Assembly: GCF_900156625.1 (NCBI RefSeq)
Contig: NZ_FTOB01000006.1
Coordinates: 141,871-205,870 of the forward strand
Reading direction: 5' to 3'
DNA from: Zobellia uliginosa
GTDB lineage: Bacteria; Bacteroidota; Bacteroidia; Flavobacteriales; Flavobacteriaceae
Length of the DNA stretch: 64,000 nt
The translations under genes were made by a program, and so were the position numbers. The notes beneath the pieces were generated by a model. The model saw nothing but the letters and a program-made list of their open reading frames with translations. It made no database searches and was not told where the DNA came from. This document shows positions 16,770 through 26,640 of this stretch, one piece after another. The first letter of the stretch is position 1, and each line of letters starts with the position of its first letter.

Positions 16770-18020
16770 TCAGATTTTTGAAATTTCTTTTTGTAACAGC
16801 TCTAAAGCCTTGTTTACCGCCTTCTCCACAATACGATTTCTATGGTTGCCCATATTGAATTTTTGGGCATGAACACCTGTCGGTGTTGCAATGGCCAAAA
16901 AGACCGTTCCGACCTCGGCATCCGAATCCCCTTTTGTCGGGCCGGCGTTACCCGTGGTTGCTATGGCATAATCGGTTTTTAATAAACTTCTTACGTTTTT
17001 AGCCATGGCCTCGGCCACCTCGGCACTGACCACGGAATATCTACCCACTACATCCTTGGGCACCTTTAACACGTTTATCTTTGTCTCTGTGGCATAACTC
17101 ACGACACTGCCCTTAAAGTAGGCTGAAGCCCCCGGCAAGGCCGTCAGTTGCCCTGCGATCTTTCCTCCGGTGAAGCTTTCTGCCGTAGCCAAGGTCAGGC
17201 CTTTTTCCGTTAAGGTCTTGGCCACCAATTCTTCCAAGGTTTGCTCGTCTTCGGTTCCATACATGATGTCGCCTATGAGTGCCGGCAGTTTTTGGGACTC
17301 CGCCTCTACCGCATCGACCAAGGCTTGTCTATCTGGCCCTTTAGCACTTAAGCGCAACCTGACTTTTCCCAAATTGGGCAGATAGGCCAGTTTGATGAAG
17401 GGGGGAAGCTGGTCTTCCCACTGTTCCAATCTCTCGGCAATGGCACTTTCTCCCAAGCCATAAGTTACTATGGTCTTATGCAGGATATATGGACGTTCAA
17501 AATCTTCAATGATTTTAGGAATGACCTGGTTTACTATCAAATTCTCCATTTCATAGGGCACACCCGGCAAGGAAACAAAGGCCACGCCCTCTTCTTTAAA
17601 CCACATTCCCGGAGCCGTACCGAGCGCATTATGAAGCACGGTCGCCTTAGAAGGCACCAAGGCCTGCATCCTGTTCATATCGGATATAGGAGTAGATGAA
17701 ATATACTTTTCAAAAAGCTCTTCCACGTGGGCCAGCACACCTGCGTCTTCCACCAAGGTATCATTAAAAAACTCGCAGAGGGTGTGTTTGGTAATATCAT
17801 CCTTGGTCGGCCCGAGCCCTCCGGTCATAATTACCACCTGAGCCCTAGCCCTGGCTTCTTCAAGGGCCTGAAGAATATGTTCCCTATTGTCTTGAACCGA
17901 AGTAATCTGATATACCGAAACCCCGATTTTATTCAGTTCCTTAGAAATAAAGGCCGAATTGGTATCGACGATCTGACCGATTAAGATTTCGTCGCCAATG
18001 GTAATGATTTCGGCAAACAT
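16770..18020 (-). CDS. cinA: CinA family protein (competence/damage-inducible; PncC-type C-terminus)
   Basis: Protein of 416 residues with two domains. The N-terminal MoaB-like domain contains [20 protein letters not shown] and [14 protein letters not shown]; in studied homologues this half is an ADP-ribose pyrophosphatase. The C-terminal CinA/PncC domain has [17 protein letters not shown] and TGNAGPT, with the nicotinamide-mononucleotide deamidase active site. Together they act in pyridine-nucleotide salvage. The start codon overlaps the stop codon of the Hpt gene by one base (TAATG), so translation of the two is coupled. Downstream lie the ribosomal genes with their own promoter. Confidence 0.94.
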   Translation of the reverse strand: MFAEIITIGDEILIGQIVDTNSAFISKELNKIGVSVYQITSVQDNREHILQALEEARARAQVVIMTGGLGPTKDDITKHTLCEFFNDTLVEDAGVLAHVEELFEKYISSTPISDMNRMQALVPSKATVLHNALGTAPGMWFKEEGVAFVSLPGVPYEMENLIVNQVIPKIIEDFERPYILHKTIVTYGLGESAIAERLEQWEDQLPPFIKLAYLPNLGKVRLRLSAKGPDRQALVDAVEAESQKLPALIGDIMYGTEDEQTLEELVAKTLTEKGLTLATAESFTGGKIAGQLTALPGASAYFKGSVVSYATETKINVLKVPKDVVGRYSVVSAEVAEAMAKNVRSLLKTDYAIATTGNAGPTKGDSDAEVGTVFLAIATPTGVHAQKFNMGNHRNRIVEKAVNKALELLQKEISKI

Positions 18021-18361
18021 TAAATACTAAAATCTTTTTTCAACTCGGAAACGACTTGATGTATATCTTTTTTTAACAAGGGAAAGACTTGCTCTATCTC
18101 CGAAATATTTGCCCCTGCCTTACCCAGGGTTTCTATTTGCAATGCAGCGGCACGGGTCTGCTCCATCCCCAAAAGATCCACATTCGGCTTGATTTTATGG
18201 GCCAATTTATACACTTGGTCATGGTTTTGATCGTTCAGTGCAATCTCAAGATCTTCTAAATCCTGTGGCACTTCTTCTAAAAATACAGAAATTACAGAGT
18301 TGATGAAATCCTCATCCCCTTCAGCCATCTCATTGATTTTATCAAGATTGTAAATCATCAT
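18020..18361 (-). CDS. Hpt (histidine phosphotransfer) domain protein
   Basis: Small single-domain phosphotransfer protein of 113 residues. The helical bundle shows the phospho-accepting histidine in [16 protein letters not shown] (His55), the standard HXXK-hydrophobic pattern. It would pass a phosphoryl group between a hybrid histidine kinase and a response regulator, but neither is encoded nearby, so its partners are unknown. It overlaps the upstream hydrolase gene by four bases (ATGA) and the downstream cinA by one base, which makes it part of a coupled operon whose logic is not obvious. Confidence 0.88.
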   Translation of the reverse strand: MMIYNLDKINEMAEGDEDFINSVISVFLEEVPQDLEDLEIALNDQNHDQVYKLAHKIKPNVDLLGMEQTRAAALQIETLGKAGANISEIEQVFPLLKKDIHQVVSELKKDFSI

Positions 18362-18969
18362 TTTACTTTTAAATGAAAAAGCTCACGCCCTTCAAGAACA
18401 CCCGAAAGGTAATCATTTGCTTCAATTCTTCCAACACCGGAAGGCGTTCCGGTAAAAATTATATCGCCTTTTTTTAACATAAAAAAACGAGAAACATAAG
18501 CCACAAGTTCATCTATCTTCCAGAGCATGAGACTTGTATTTCCCTTTTGTACTTCCTCACCATTCTTGAACAGCGAAAAATTTATACGGTTCAAATCTTC
18601 AAAATCGGTTTTCGGAAGCCATTCACCTATAACGGCGGCTCCGTCAAACCCTTTTGCCTTTTCCCAAGGCAGGCCTTTTTCCTTTAGTTTTGACTGTAGG
18701 TCCCTAGCCGTAAAATCAATACCTAGGCCTACTTCACTATAATATTTATGCGCAAACTTTTCATTGATGTGCTTGCCCACCTTGTTGATCTTGACCAATA
18801 CTTCAACCTCGTAATGGACATCGTTAGAGAATTCGGGGATATAAAAATCTTGTTCTTTAGGCAGGATTGCGGAATCGGGCTTGATAAACACTACCGGTTC
18901 TTCAGGGCGTTCATTGGCCAATTCGGCAATGTGCGCAGCATAGTTCCTCCCTATACAAATAAGTTTCAT
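18358..18969 (-). CDS. Fumarylacetoacetate hydrolase family protein
   Basis: Enzyme of 203 residues with the FAH fold. MKLICIGRNYAAHIAELANE is the N-terminus of the short YcgM/FAHD1 type; HYEVEVLVKINKVGKHI carries the conserved Glu ligands, and GLGIDFTARDLQ with GDIIFTGTPSGVG completes the metal site. FAHD1 relatives are oxaloacetate decarboxylases or acylpyruvate hydrolases; which one applies here cannot be decided. It overlaps the Hpt gene by four bases and follows the exonuclease gene by 17 bases. Confidence 0.9.
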   Translation of the reverse strand: MKLICIGRNYAAHIAELANERPEEPVVFIKPDSAILPKEQDFYIPEFSNDVHYEVEVLVKINKVGKHINEKFAHKYYSEVGLGIDFTARDLQSKLKEKGLPWEKAKGFDGAAVIGEWLPKTDFEDLNRINFSLFKNGEEVQKGNTSLMLWKIDELVAYVSRFFMLKKGDIIFTGTPSGVGRIEANDYLSGVLEGRELFHLKVK

Positions 18970-18986
18970 GTGTACCGATTTAGGCC

Positions 18987-19763
18987 CTACCCTAATTTAT
19001 TGTTCAGTTGGCTCAATTTGATCTGCGTCAACACCTTTTTGGTATACAGGGGAAAGTCGGCATTAAGAATCCACCCGAAATAGCCAGGCTCTTTTTCAAG
19101 AACATCCAACACCTTTCTACCCTTATGCTTACCAAAGGCGAACACCTCAACACCATCTTCATCATAGCCCAAAAAGCCTGCAAAGTCGGCGAACTGCCGA
19201 TGGGTTGAAAATTCAGCCAATTTTTTTACGTTGTTCTCAAGCTCGGGGTATCGATCCAACTGCGACAAAAGCACCTCATAGGTAGCCTGGGTATCGGCCT
19301 CCGCACTATGCGCATCGGTCAAATCTTTCCCACAATAAAATTTATAGGCCGCGGCAAGGGTTCGCTTTTCCATCTTGTGAAAAATAGTCTGCACATCTAT
19401 CGAGACCATACTTTTCATATCAAAGTCGATTTCGGCCCGAAGCATTTCTTCCGCCAATAAGGGAATGTCGAAACGGTCAGAATTAAATCCGCCCAAATCA
19501 CAGTCCTTTATCATCGCGTAAATGGTCTTGGACAACTCCTTAAAAGTAGGCTCATTGGCCACCTTTTCGTTTGAAATACCGTGTATGGCCACGACCTCGT
19601 CCGGTATTTGCATTTCAGGGTTTACCAACCAAGTCTTGCTCTCCTTATTCCCGTTAGGGTATACTTTCAACACAGATATTTCTACAATTCGGTCTTTGGC
19701 AACATTGGTTCCCGTAGTTTCCAAATCAAAAAAACAAATGGGACGCGTAAGATTAAGCTCCAT
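18987..19763 (-). CDS. DnaQ-like 3'-5' exonuclease
   Basis: DEDD-family exonuclease of 258 residues. The three Exo motifs are visible: ICFFDLETTGTNVAKDRIVE (Exo I), LGGFNSDRFDIPLLAEE (Exo II) and DAHSAEADTQATYEVL (Exo III, DEDDh type). A C-terminal extension after about residue 180 ends with FAFGKHKGRKVLDVLEKEPG, a small module often attached to such exonucleases in Bacteroidota. It may act in DNA repair or proofreading, or on RNA. It is the first gene of the exonuclease-FAH-Hpt-cinA operon. Confidence 0.9.
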   Translation of the reverse strand: MELNLTRPICFFDLETTGTNVAKDRIVEISVLKVYPNGNKESKTWLVNPEMQIPDEVVAIHGISNEKVANEPTFKELSKTIYAMIKDCDLGGFNSDRFDIPLLAEEMLRAEIDFDMKSMVSIDVQTIFHKMEKRTLAAAYKFYCGKDLTDAHSAEADTQATYEVLLSQLDRYPELENNVKKLAEFSTHRQFADFAGFLGYDEDGVEVFAFGKHKGRKVLDVLEKEPGYFGWILNADFPLYTKKVLTQIKLSQLNNKLG

Positions 19764-19847
19764 GTTTTTGCAATTTTTTAAGCAAATATAATCTTTAACG
19801 AGCTTAGAGAAAATATATCTTTGGTTTTCTTGCCCGACACTGCCCTA

Positions 19848-21122
19848 CTACAACCTTGTATTGATTACATTGTTAAAGGCTGAACCAAAGGTATAGCTTA
19901 GCCCAACGCTCAAATTCGACTCATAATCCGTAGCGATCTGCTTTTGCTGTAGCAACACATCTTCTAACGAAGCATCTCCAGCCGGAAGGTTTATCTGGTC
20001 CCGTATAAGCTCGAACCTACCCGAAAACCGGGCCGCCAAGCCCTTTAACAGCCGTACCGAAAAACTTCCGTTCAGCTGAATTCTATTTTTAGAAAAATCA
20101 TTTAAAAACGTAGAGCCCCTTAAGCGCGCATAGACATTGCCCCAAGGTTGGCGATACCTTACCTGCACATCCAAGGAATGATTAAAAACACCCTCGACCA
20201 TTTTTTCAAAGATAGTCGGCTCAATATAATCGTTATGCAGATAACCGATTTTATAGGCGAATACAATTTCCCTACGAAGCACCTCCTTATAAGGGTAAAT
20301 ATTATATTCGATAGCCGGGGTCACATAGTATTTAAAATCAATATTCGTAAAGGTATTGTGCTGTACGCCCACAAAAATGCCCGAGGACCAATGATCCGAC
20401 AGACTTGCCACAACACTACCATCGGCAGAATACCGAAAGCGTTCACTGGTAAAGGTTTCGTCATCTTTAACGAATTCCTTATTGGCCTGGTTCAGCTCTA
20501 CATCACTGCGTATCCTTAGCTTTTCGGTCACGTGATCACTCTGAAAACCTAATTCGTATTCAAACTCTTTACGGCTCGACTCCTTCTTTAATTTAGCCTC
20601 ACCATAAACCTCAAAGATCCAGTTGTTCCAAGGGTCACGAAAGTCGACTTCCTGCACTTCCCCCAATCCTCCATCATTCACGGTATAGGTAATATTTTCA
20701 GCCATATCCGATTCTAAAATATATTGAAGGAGTCCCGATTGCACCTTTTTTAAAAGTCCCTTTCTCACCTCGTCATCGGTCATACTCGAAGTCGTTTCAT
20801 ATGAAAGCTTCCCAAAGATCTCTTGATAATCCTCTATCCCCTCAAACTCCAGCATATACGTCCTCCCCCCACTGCCATTGGCAATGTCGTAAACAAACAA
20901 TTTTATGTTAGACTGGGCCTGATCGCGAACATGGTTTATATACGCAATTTCTTGACGTAAAAAGTTCTTATCACAATTGCAATCGATATACAATTTTAAG
21001 GGTGCCTTGGCTTCACCTTGTTTTTCCCCTTGGGAAAAAAGAACAAAAGGAAGCATAAAAACAAGAAGGCACACAAGATTTAAAATTGTGTAAACATGAT
21101 GTTTAAGAATTTTATTTGGCAT
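19848..21122 (-). CDS. Outer-membrane beta-barrel protein (DUF481-like)
   Basis: Exported protein of 424 residues read from the ATG at 21122, which gives a clean signal (LNLVCLLVFMLPFVLFSQG). The segment after it, YIDCNCDKNFLRQEIAYINH, with VYDIANGSGGRTYMLEFEG, is a soluble domain that I have seen in Bacteroidota barrel proteins. From about residue 190 amphipathic strands with aromatic ends follow at regular spacing and the protein closes with SVGLSYTFGSAFNNVINTRL, consistent with a C-terminal barrel of the DUF481/YdiY type. Role and ligand unknown. It stands alone between the exonuclease and E2 genes. Confidence 0.65.
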   Translation of the reverse strand: MPNKILKHHVYTILNLVCLLVFMLPFVLFSQGEKQGEAKAPLKLYIDCNCDKNFLRQEIAYINHVRDQAQSNIKLFVYDIANGSGGRTYMLEFEGIEDYQEIFGKLSYETTSSMTDDEVRKGLLKKVQSGLLQYILESDMAENITYTVNDGGLGEVQEVDFRDPWNNWIFEVYGEAKLKKESSRKEFEYELGFQSDHVTEKLRIRSDVELNQANKEFVKDDETFTSERFRYSADGSVVASLSDHWSSGIFVGVQHNTFTNIDFKYYVTPAIEYNIYPYKEVLRREIVFAYKIGYLHNDYIEPTIFEKMVEGVFNHSLDVQVRYRQPWGNVYARLRGSTFLNDFSKNRIQLNGSFSVRLLKGLAARFSGRFELIRDQINLPAGDASLEDVLLQQKQIATDYESNLSVGLSYTFGSAFNNVINTRL

Positions 21123-21287
21123 TATTGGTTTGGAAAGCTTGGTGGACACTTATCTACCGCATGAAAATAAGACTATTAATCTAGTAATAGCGAAACCCCA
21201 CCATAAAACCAATATAATTTATTGATTTTAAAGTATTTTCCCTTTAAAACGAGAATGCCTCAATAAAAAAGTGTCAAAACAACACCT

Positions 21288-22637
21288 TTAGACCTCACGA
21301 TCAACATCCCAAGCCTCTAGATAGTCGGCCACCGCCTTGGCAAACATACTGCCCAAGGCTCCGTTTACTACCCTATGATCATAGCTATGGGAAAGGTACA
21401 TCTTACTGCGAATCCCTATAAAATCACCTTCAGCGGTCTCTATTACCGACGGAATCTTCCGAATCGCCCCCAAGGCCAAGATACCTACCTGCGGCTGATT
21501 GATAATAGGCGTACCGAACACACTGCCAAAGGTTCCGACATTGGTTACCGTATAAGTACCGTCTTGCACCTCATCGGGTTTTAATTTATTCGTTTTTGAC
21601 CTAATGGCCAGATCGTTTACCACCTTGGCCATACCTACCAAGTTCAATTGGTCGGCATTTTTTATGACCGGAACGATAAGGTTACCGTCAGGCAGGGCCG
21701 CAGCCATACCTATGTTTATATTTTTCTTTTTGATAACCGTATCACCCTCTACAGAGATGTTCATCATGGGATACTTTTTCAATGCCTTGGCCACAGCCTC
21801 CATAAAGATGGGGGTAAACGTCAGTTTTTCACCTTCCCTTTTTTCAAAATCCGCCTTAACCTTATTACGCCAGTTTACGATATTGGTCACATCTACCTCG
21901 ATAAAACTCTGTACATGCGCCGAAGTCGACACACTCTCGGCCATATGCTTGGCTATCAATTTACCCATACGCGACATGGGAATGACCTCCGCATCAACGG
22001 ATTGCTTTATGGTAGCCGCGGCAACCGGCTCTTTTACCGCTTGCACCGAATTCACTGAAGAGGCCTCTTTTTTAACCGCTGCAGGGACCGCAGCAGGCTC
22101 TTCAGCTCTTACCCTACCGTTCTTTAAATACTCGAGAATATCGTTTTTGGTGACCCTTCCATCGTTACCCGTACCCTTAATGGTATCGAGTTCGTCCATT
22201 GAGACACCTTCTTGCTTCGCTATATTTTTCACCAAGGGCGAGTAAAAGCGTTCTCCTGATACGGTCTTAGGAGCTTGATGAACGGGTGCACTGGCCACTT
22301 CCTTGGCCACCTTTACCGTTTCCTCTACCATGGCCACCGATTCCTCTTCCTTGTCGCTTGTCTTATCGTCAACCACAGCTTCCGTATTGGCCGACTGTTC
22401 GGTCTCGATTATAGCAACCGTCTCCCCAACCTTGATCACATCGTCTACCTCAAAGAACCTTTCCACCAAAACACCTTCCACCTCACTTGGAACCTCTGAA
22501 TCTACTTTGTCAGTAGCAATTTCAAAAATAGGCTCGTCCAATTCAATAGTATCCCCAACTTCTTTCAACCAAGAGGTCAACGTTGCCTCGGCAACACTCT
22601 CACCCATTCTCGGTAATTTCAGTTCAAACTTTGACAT
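21288..22637 (-). CDS. Dihydrolipoamide acyltransferase (2-oxoacid dehydrogenase E2)
   Basis: E2 subunit of 449 residues. The lipoyl domain is at residues 1-78 with the lipoylated Lys44 in ATDKVDSEVPS; a linker rich in Glu, Val and Ala follows, then a peripheral-subunit-binding domain at about 132-171 (YSPLVKNIAKQEGVS) and the acyltransferase core with HSYDHRVVNGALG as the catalytic His/Asp motif. The DKVDSEVPS lipoyl box is typical of branched-chain 2-oxoacid dehydrogenases, though 2-oxoglutarate or acetoin types are not excluded. E1 and E3 genes are not adjacent. A -7 box lies 38 bases upstream. Confidence 0.9.
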   Translation of the reverse strand: MSKFELKLPRMGESVAEATLTSWLKEVGDTIELDEPIFEIATDKVDSEVPSEVEGVLVERFFEVDDVIKVGETVAIIETEQSANTEAVVDDKTSDKEEESVAMVEETVKVAKEVASAPVHQAPKTVSGERFYSPLVKNIAKQEGVSMDELDTIKGTGNDGRVTKNDILEYLKNGRVRAEEPAAVPAAVKKEASSVNSVQAVKEPVAAATIKQSVDAEVIPMSRMGKLIAKHMAESVSTSAHVQSFIEVDVTNIVNWRNKVKADFEKREGEKLTFTPIFMEAVAKALKKYPMMNISVEGDTVIKKKNINIGMAAALPDGNLIVPVIKNADQLNLVGMAKVVNDLAIRSKTNKLKPDEVQDGTYTVTNVGTFGSVFGTPIINQPQVGILALGAIRKIPSVIETAEGDFIGIRSKMYLSHSYDHRVVNGALGSMFAKAVADYLEAWDVDREV

Positions 22638-22674
22638 ATTCTTATTTTATACTGCTTTTAAGCTATTTTGGTCG

Positions 22675-22682
22675 CAAAAATA
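22675..22682 (-). promoter_or_regulatory. Candidate -7 box for the E2 gene
   Basis: TATTTTTG on the minus strand matches TAnnTTTG, 37 bases before the E2 ATG. No ideal TTG is found upstream. Confidence 0.35.
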
Positions 22683-22719
22683 CCAAAAAAAGCACCTATT
22701 TGTTAAATTTTCCACATTT

Positions 22720-23340
22720 TTAATTCGCCTTCAAGGAACCTTCAAAGGGAATTCTATTTAAAATACTTCGTCCCAGCGTGACCTCATCGGCATACTCAAG
22801 TTCATCGCCCACGGCAATTCCCCGGGCAATGGTAGAGGTACTGACATCAAGTCCCTTCAATTGCTTGTAAATATAAAAATTCGTCGTATCGCCTTCCATA
22901 GTAGAGCTCAAGGCAAAAATAAGTTCCTTTATCTCTCCCTTTTTAGCCTTTTCCACCAAAGAGGCGATGGTAAGGTCTTGGGGGCCTACACCTTCCATAG
23001 GCGATATTTTTCCACCAAGAACGTGATAGAGTCCCCTGTATTGACTGGTGTTCTCAATAGCCATTACGTCCCTGATATCCTCTACAACGCAAACTAGGCT
23101 TCTATCCCGCTTGGGGTTGGCACAAATTTCACAAAGCGCCACATCTGAAATATTATGGCAATTTTCACAAAACTTGATATCATTTCTCAAATGCTGCAGG
23201 GCATTGGACAATCTTTCGGTCTGTTCGCCCGGTTGTTTCAACAAATGTAGTACCAACCGCAGTGCCGTACGTTTACCGATACCCGGCAACTGTGACATTT
23301 CGTATACCGCATTTTCCAGAAGCTTTGATGAAAAATCCAT
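22720..23340 (-). CDS. recR: Recombination mediator protein RecR
   Basis: RecR of 206 residues from the ATG at 23340 ([15 protein letters not shown]). The helix-hairpin-helix is in [18 protein letters not shown]. The zinc finger is [19 protein letters not shown] (four Cys), followed by a TOPRIM domain with [16 protein letters not shown] and the [18 protein letters not shown] motif. Together with RecO it loads RecA at gaps in DNA. It is divergent from the symporter gene, with only 57 bases between the two starts. Confidence 0.96.
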   Translation of the reverse strand: MDFSSKLLENAVYEMSQLPGIGKRTALRLVLHLLKQPGEQTERLSNALQHLRNDIKFCENCHNISDVALCEICANPKRDRSLVCVVEDIRDVMAIENTSQYRGLYHVLGGKISPMEGVGPQDLTIASLVEKAKKGEIKELIFALSSTMEGDTTNFYIYKQLKGLDVSTSTIARGIAVGDELEYADEVTLGRSILNRIPFEGSLKAN

Positions 23341-23345
23341 GACCA

Positions 23346-23353
23346 CAAAATTA
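23346..23353 (-). promoter_or_regulatory. Candidate -7 box for recR
   Basis: TAATTTTG on the minus strand matches TAnnTTTG and ends five bases before the recR ATG, implying an almost leaderless mRNA. The upstream TTG is missing. Confidence 0.3.
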
Positions 23354-23397
23354 CGTACTATTTTTACTTTTTGTACTTTGGTTTGAAATTTTATTAC

Positions 23398-24876
23398 ATG
23401 ACCGCCACCCACATTCTCATCTTGATCGGTGTTTATTTTCTTTTGCTTTTGCTCATATCTTACTTTACGGGGAAAAACGACTCGAACGTTGACTTTTTCA
23501 AAGCCGGCAAATCATCGCCTTGGTACTTGGTAGCCTTCGGTATGGTAGGCGCCTCACTCTCAGGCGTTACCTTTATATCGGTGCCTGGTTGGGTAGAGAC
23601 ATCCGAATTCAGCTATATGCAGGTGGTCTTTGGCTATTTGGCCGGATATTTCGTTATCGCCTTTGTACTCCTTCCCATATACTACCAACTTAACGTAACC
23701 TCCATTTATGAATATCTAAAAAAGCGTTTTGGAACGGTCAGTTACAAGGTCGGGGCCGTATCCTTCTTTATATCTAGGGTTCTCGGAGCGGCTTTCAGGC
23801 TCTTTCTCGTAGCCATAGTTTTACAGCAATTCGTTTTTGACGAGCTTGGCGTTCCTTTTGAGATTACGGTAATCCTGTCCATATTGCTCATATGGATATA
23901 CACCTTTAGGGGAGGAATAAAAACCATTGTATGGACCGACACCCTTCAAACGGCATTCATGCTCTTATCCGTAGGCTTGAGCATCTATTTTATCAATCAA
24001 AAGCTAGATTGGGGTTTTACTGAATTTTTAGCTTCGGAAGAGCTAAAACAATACAACAAGATTCTGTTTACCGATAGTTTTTTTGACAAGAACCACTTTC
24101 TAAAATCATTTTTCGGCGGAATGTTCATTACCATTTGTATGACGGGTCTCGACCAAGATATGATGCAAAAGAACCTCACCTGCAAATCGCTTAAGGATGC
24201 ACAAAAAAACATGATTTCCTTTAGTGTTGTATTGGTTATCGTAAACTTTGTCTTTCTCTTGCTTGGGGCGCTATTGTTCATCTATGCCGCCAAATTCAAC
24301 ATTGCCACCCCTTTAATGGACGGCCAACCGAAGTCTGACCTTCTTTTTCCTGAAATCGCATTGAATAGTGGCCTGGGCAGCGTTGTAGCCATCACCTTTA
24401 TGCTCGGACTCATTGCCGCGGCCTACAGCAGCGCCGATAGTGCGCTGACCTCTTTGACCACTTCGTTCTGCGTAGATTTTTTAAATATTGACGAAAAAGA
24501 AGAAAAAGACCAGAACCGAATTCGAAAGACCACCCATGTCGGCATGAGCATACTTTTAATCGTAACCGTTATACTCTTCAAGTACATTCTTGACCGGAAT
24601 GTTATCGATGGGTTGTTAACGGTCGCCACCTACACCTACGGCCCTTTACTAGGCCTATTTACCTTTGGAATATTCACCAAGTTCGCCATTAAGGATAAGT
24701 ATACATGGCTCATAGCCTTGCTCTCCGTTCTTTGTATCTTAGGCCTAGCCAATTTACCGACCGATTATCTAGGTGGATATCAAGTAGGTTATGAACTATT
24801 GCCCTTGAACGGATTACTAACATTTTTAGGACTTTGGGCCATTCGCAAAAGAAATGCCCCCGTGAAGGTCGATTAA
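23398..24876 (+). CDS. Sodium:solute symporter (SSS family)
   Basis: Membrane transporter of 492 residues with about 13 hydrophobic segments, read from the ATG at 23398. Family features include [20 protein letters not shown] near the N-terminus, [20 protein letters not shown] in the middle and [19 protein letters not shown] near helix 8, which holds the sodium-site Ser/Thr residues. The solute is unknown; sugars, amino acids and vitamins are all possible. It is divergent from recR and convergent with the CoA-binding gene. Confidence 0.88.
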   Translation: MTATHILILIGVYFLLLLLISYFTGKNDSNVDFFKAGKSSPWYLVAFGMVGASLSGVTFISVPGWVETSEFSYMQVVFGYLAGYFVIAFVLLPIYYQLNVTSIYEYLKKRFGTVSYKVGAVSFFISRVLGAAFRLFLVAIVLQQFVFDELGVPFEITVILSILLIWIYTFRGGIKTIVWTDTLQTAFMLLSVGLSIYFINQKLDWGFTEFLASEELKQYNKILFTDSFFDKNHFLKSFFGGMFITICMTGLDQDMMQKNLTCKSLKDAQKNMISFSVVLVIVNFVFLLLGALLFIYAAKFNIATPLMDGQPKSDLLFPEIALNSGLGSVVAITFMLGLIAAAYSSADSALTSLTTSFCVDFLNIDEKEEKDQNRIRKTTHVGMSILLIVTVILFKYILDRNVIDGLLTVATYTYGPLLGLFTFGIFTKFAIKDKYTWLIALLSVLCILGLANLPTDYLGGYQVGYELLPLNGLLTFLGLWAIRKRNAPVKVD

Positions 24877-24904
24877 GTACCAAATTGTAAAATGTTAAAG
24901 TTTC

Positions 24905-24936
24905 ATCCGAAAAATCGGACGTCCTATTTGTCGGAT
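24905..24936. terminator. Hairpin between convergent genes
   Basis: Fourteen-base stem with two mismatches (ATCCGAAAAATCGG / CCTATTTGTCGGAT) and the loop ACGT, midway between the stops of the symporter and the CoA-binding gene. There is no long T-run, so it is a weak terminator at most. Confidence 0.4.
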
Positions 24937-24938
24937 AT

Positions 24939-25298
24939 TTAATATTGACCTGTAGCCAATAGGACCAAGGTGCAAGCCACGACCACTTCAATCCCTTTGG
25001 ATTCCAGTAATTTGTATAATTCGGGGTTTTCAGTGCCCGGATTAAATATTACACGTTTCGGGTTTATTTGTAAGATTTTATCGATATATTCAGGCTGGCG
25101 AGCTGGACCGATATATAAAGTAATGGTGTGAATGTTTTGAAATTCGCTTAAATTGGTCTTTATTTGTATACCCCTGATTTTACCTTTTCGAAGGCCGAAT
25201 GCTTCTGTTTTGATGTTATGGTCTACTAGGCGATTTACCGCCAGATTGCTGTAACGATTCGTTTTGAGCGAGGCTCCGAATACCAGGGTAGTTTTCAT
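24939..25298 (-). CDS. CoA-binding protein (YccU-like)
   Basis: Single Rossmann-fold CoA-binding domain of 119 residues. TLVFGASLKTNRYSNLAVNR is the nucleotide-binding start, TLYIGPARQPEYIDKILQ the middle, and KRVIFNPGTENPELYKLLES the end of the fold. The protein ends in VVVACTLVLLATGQY, a typical C-terminus for this short group. Its cellular role is not known. The upstream 225 bases hold repeated TTTGTAAC words and no gene. Confidence 0.85.
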   Translation of the reverse strand: MKTTLVFGASLKTNRYSNLAVNRLVDHNIKTEAFGLRKGKIRGIQIKTNLSEFQNIHTITLYIGPARQPEYIDKILQINPKRVIFNPGTENPELYKLLESKGIEVVVACTLVLLATGQY

Positions 25299-25466
25299 AT
25301 GTTAAATATGATGTTAAAGTTTAATACATTTTGTAACCTTTGTAACATTTGTGCGTCTTATTAAAAGTCGTTATGATGTTTATAACCTTTCAATAATATT
25401 GGTCGGTGATAAAGCTATATGTTTATAGTTAATGGTTAGTGTTTAGTATAGCAGCATCAACGACAG

Positions 25467-25493
25467 AAACCCCGATGGAGACATCGGGGTTTT
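25467..25493. terminator. Terminator of fabH-like gene
   Basis: Perfect 11-base stem AAACCCCGATG / CATCGGGGTTT with the loop GAGA, 31 bases beyond the stop codon of the ketoacyl synthase gene. T-runs are short on both strands (TTTT on plus, TTT on minus). Confidence 0.65.
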
Positions 25494-25523
25494 GTGTGTG
25501 TCGTATATTGTATTGCTAGTTAC

Positions 25524-26531
25524 TTACCATTTAATAATAACACTGCCCCAAGTGAAACCGCTACCGAAAGCCGCCAAGACCAGCAAATCGCCTTCTTTGA
25601 CCTTTCCTTTTTCCCATGCTTCGGTAAGGGCTATAGGAATAGATGCAGCGGTAGTATTGCCATATTTCATAATGTTGTTATACACTTGGTCATCGGAAAG
25701 TTTGAATTTCTTTTGGATAAATTGTGAAATACGCAGATTGGCCTGATGCGGCACAAGCATATCAATATCTTCAGGAGTCAACCCATTGGTCTTCAAGCCT
25801 TCCATAATCACCTCACTGAATCGCACCACCGCATTTTTAAACACGAATTGTCCGTTCATATACGGAAAATAAGACTCATCGTTAGGATCGTCATCTTCAA
25901 TGATATCGGTAACCCAGCGCTTACCCATACCTGGCGCTATCAAAGAAAGCTCTTCGGCATGTTGGCCTTCGCTGTGCAAATGGGTGGAAAGAACACCTTT
26001 TGAATTGTCTTCCTCCCTACTGAGCACGGCGGCACCCGCACCATCACCGAATATCACCGAAACCCCCCTACCCCGGGTGGTCATATCGAGGCCATGGCTA
26101 TGCAGTTCCGAACCGATAACCAAGACATTTTTATACATGCCGCTCTTGATATACTGATCAGCCACACTTAAGGCGTAAATAAACCCGGAACATTGATTTC
26201 TAACATCTAATGCCCCCACGGTCTTTATCCCCAAATCTCGTTGTACCAGTACACCGGGGCCAGGAAAATAATAATCGGGACTCAAAGTGGCGAAAACGAT
26301 AAAATCGATATCATCTTTGTCGATACCGGCACGTTCAATAGCTATTCTTGCCGCTTTAACACCCATGGTGGTCGTAGTATCGGTACCTTTAACCACATGT
26401 CTTCTCTCTTTTATACCCGTACGTTCTTGGATCCATTCATCATTGGTATCCATAATCTTGGCCAAGTCGTCATTGGTCACTACGTTTTCGGGCACAAAAT
26501 ATCCTAGTCCCGTTATTTTTGAATTATACAT
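25524..26531 (-). CDS. 3-oxoacyl-ACP synthase III (FabH-like)
   Basis: Thiolase-fold condensing enzyme of 335 residues. The catalytic triad is Cys114 in VRNQCSGFIYAL, His in VPHQANLRI and Asn in MKYGNTTAAS. It condenses an acyl-CoA with malonyl-ACP to start fatty acid synthesis, or makes a related ketoacyl product. The usual fabH neighbours plsX and rpmF are missing here, so this is probably a second, stand-alone copy whose primer specificity may differ from the main FabH (for example branched-chain primers). The gene has its own terminator and is followed by the CoA-binding gene. Confidence 0.88.
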   Translation of the reverse strand: MYNSKITGLGYFVPENVVTNDDLAKIMDTNDEWIQERTGIKERRHVVKGTDTTTTMGVKAARIAIERAGIDKDDIDFIVFATLSPDYYFPGPGVLVQRDLGIKTVGALDVRNQCSGFIYALSVADQYIKSGMYKNVLVIGSELHSHGLDMTTRGRGVSVIFGDGAGAAVLSREEDNSKGVLSTHLHSEGQHAEELSLIAPGMGKRWVTDIIEDDDPNDESYFPYMNGQFVFKNAVVRFSEVIMEGLKTNGLTPEDIDMLVPHQANLRISQFIQKKFKLSDDQVYNNIMKYGNTTAASIPIALTEAWEKGKVKEGDLLVLAAFGSGFTWGSVIIKW

Positions 26532-26640
26532 AGAAGATTTTTTAAAAATTTAAAAGCAAACGCTTTCAACGTATTGCAAAGTAACCCGTAAATTTCTAAG
26601 ATATGCAAAAATTATAAGATGATTTTGATCTTCCGATATT

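Noticed and set aside
21604..22245. Long open frame on the plus strand opposite the E2 gene (about 213 codons)
   Set aside because: It is antisense to a clear E2 gene whose codon use leaves the opposite frame open; the predicted product is low-complexity and has no family features.
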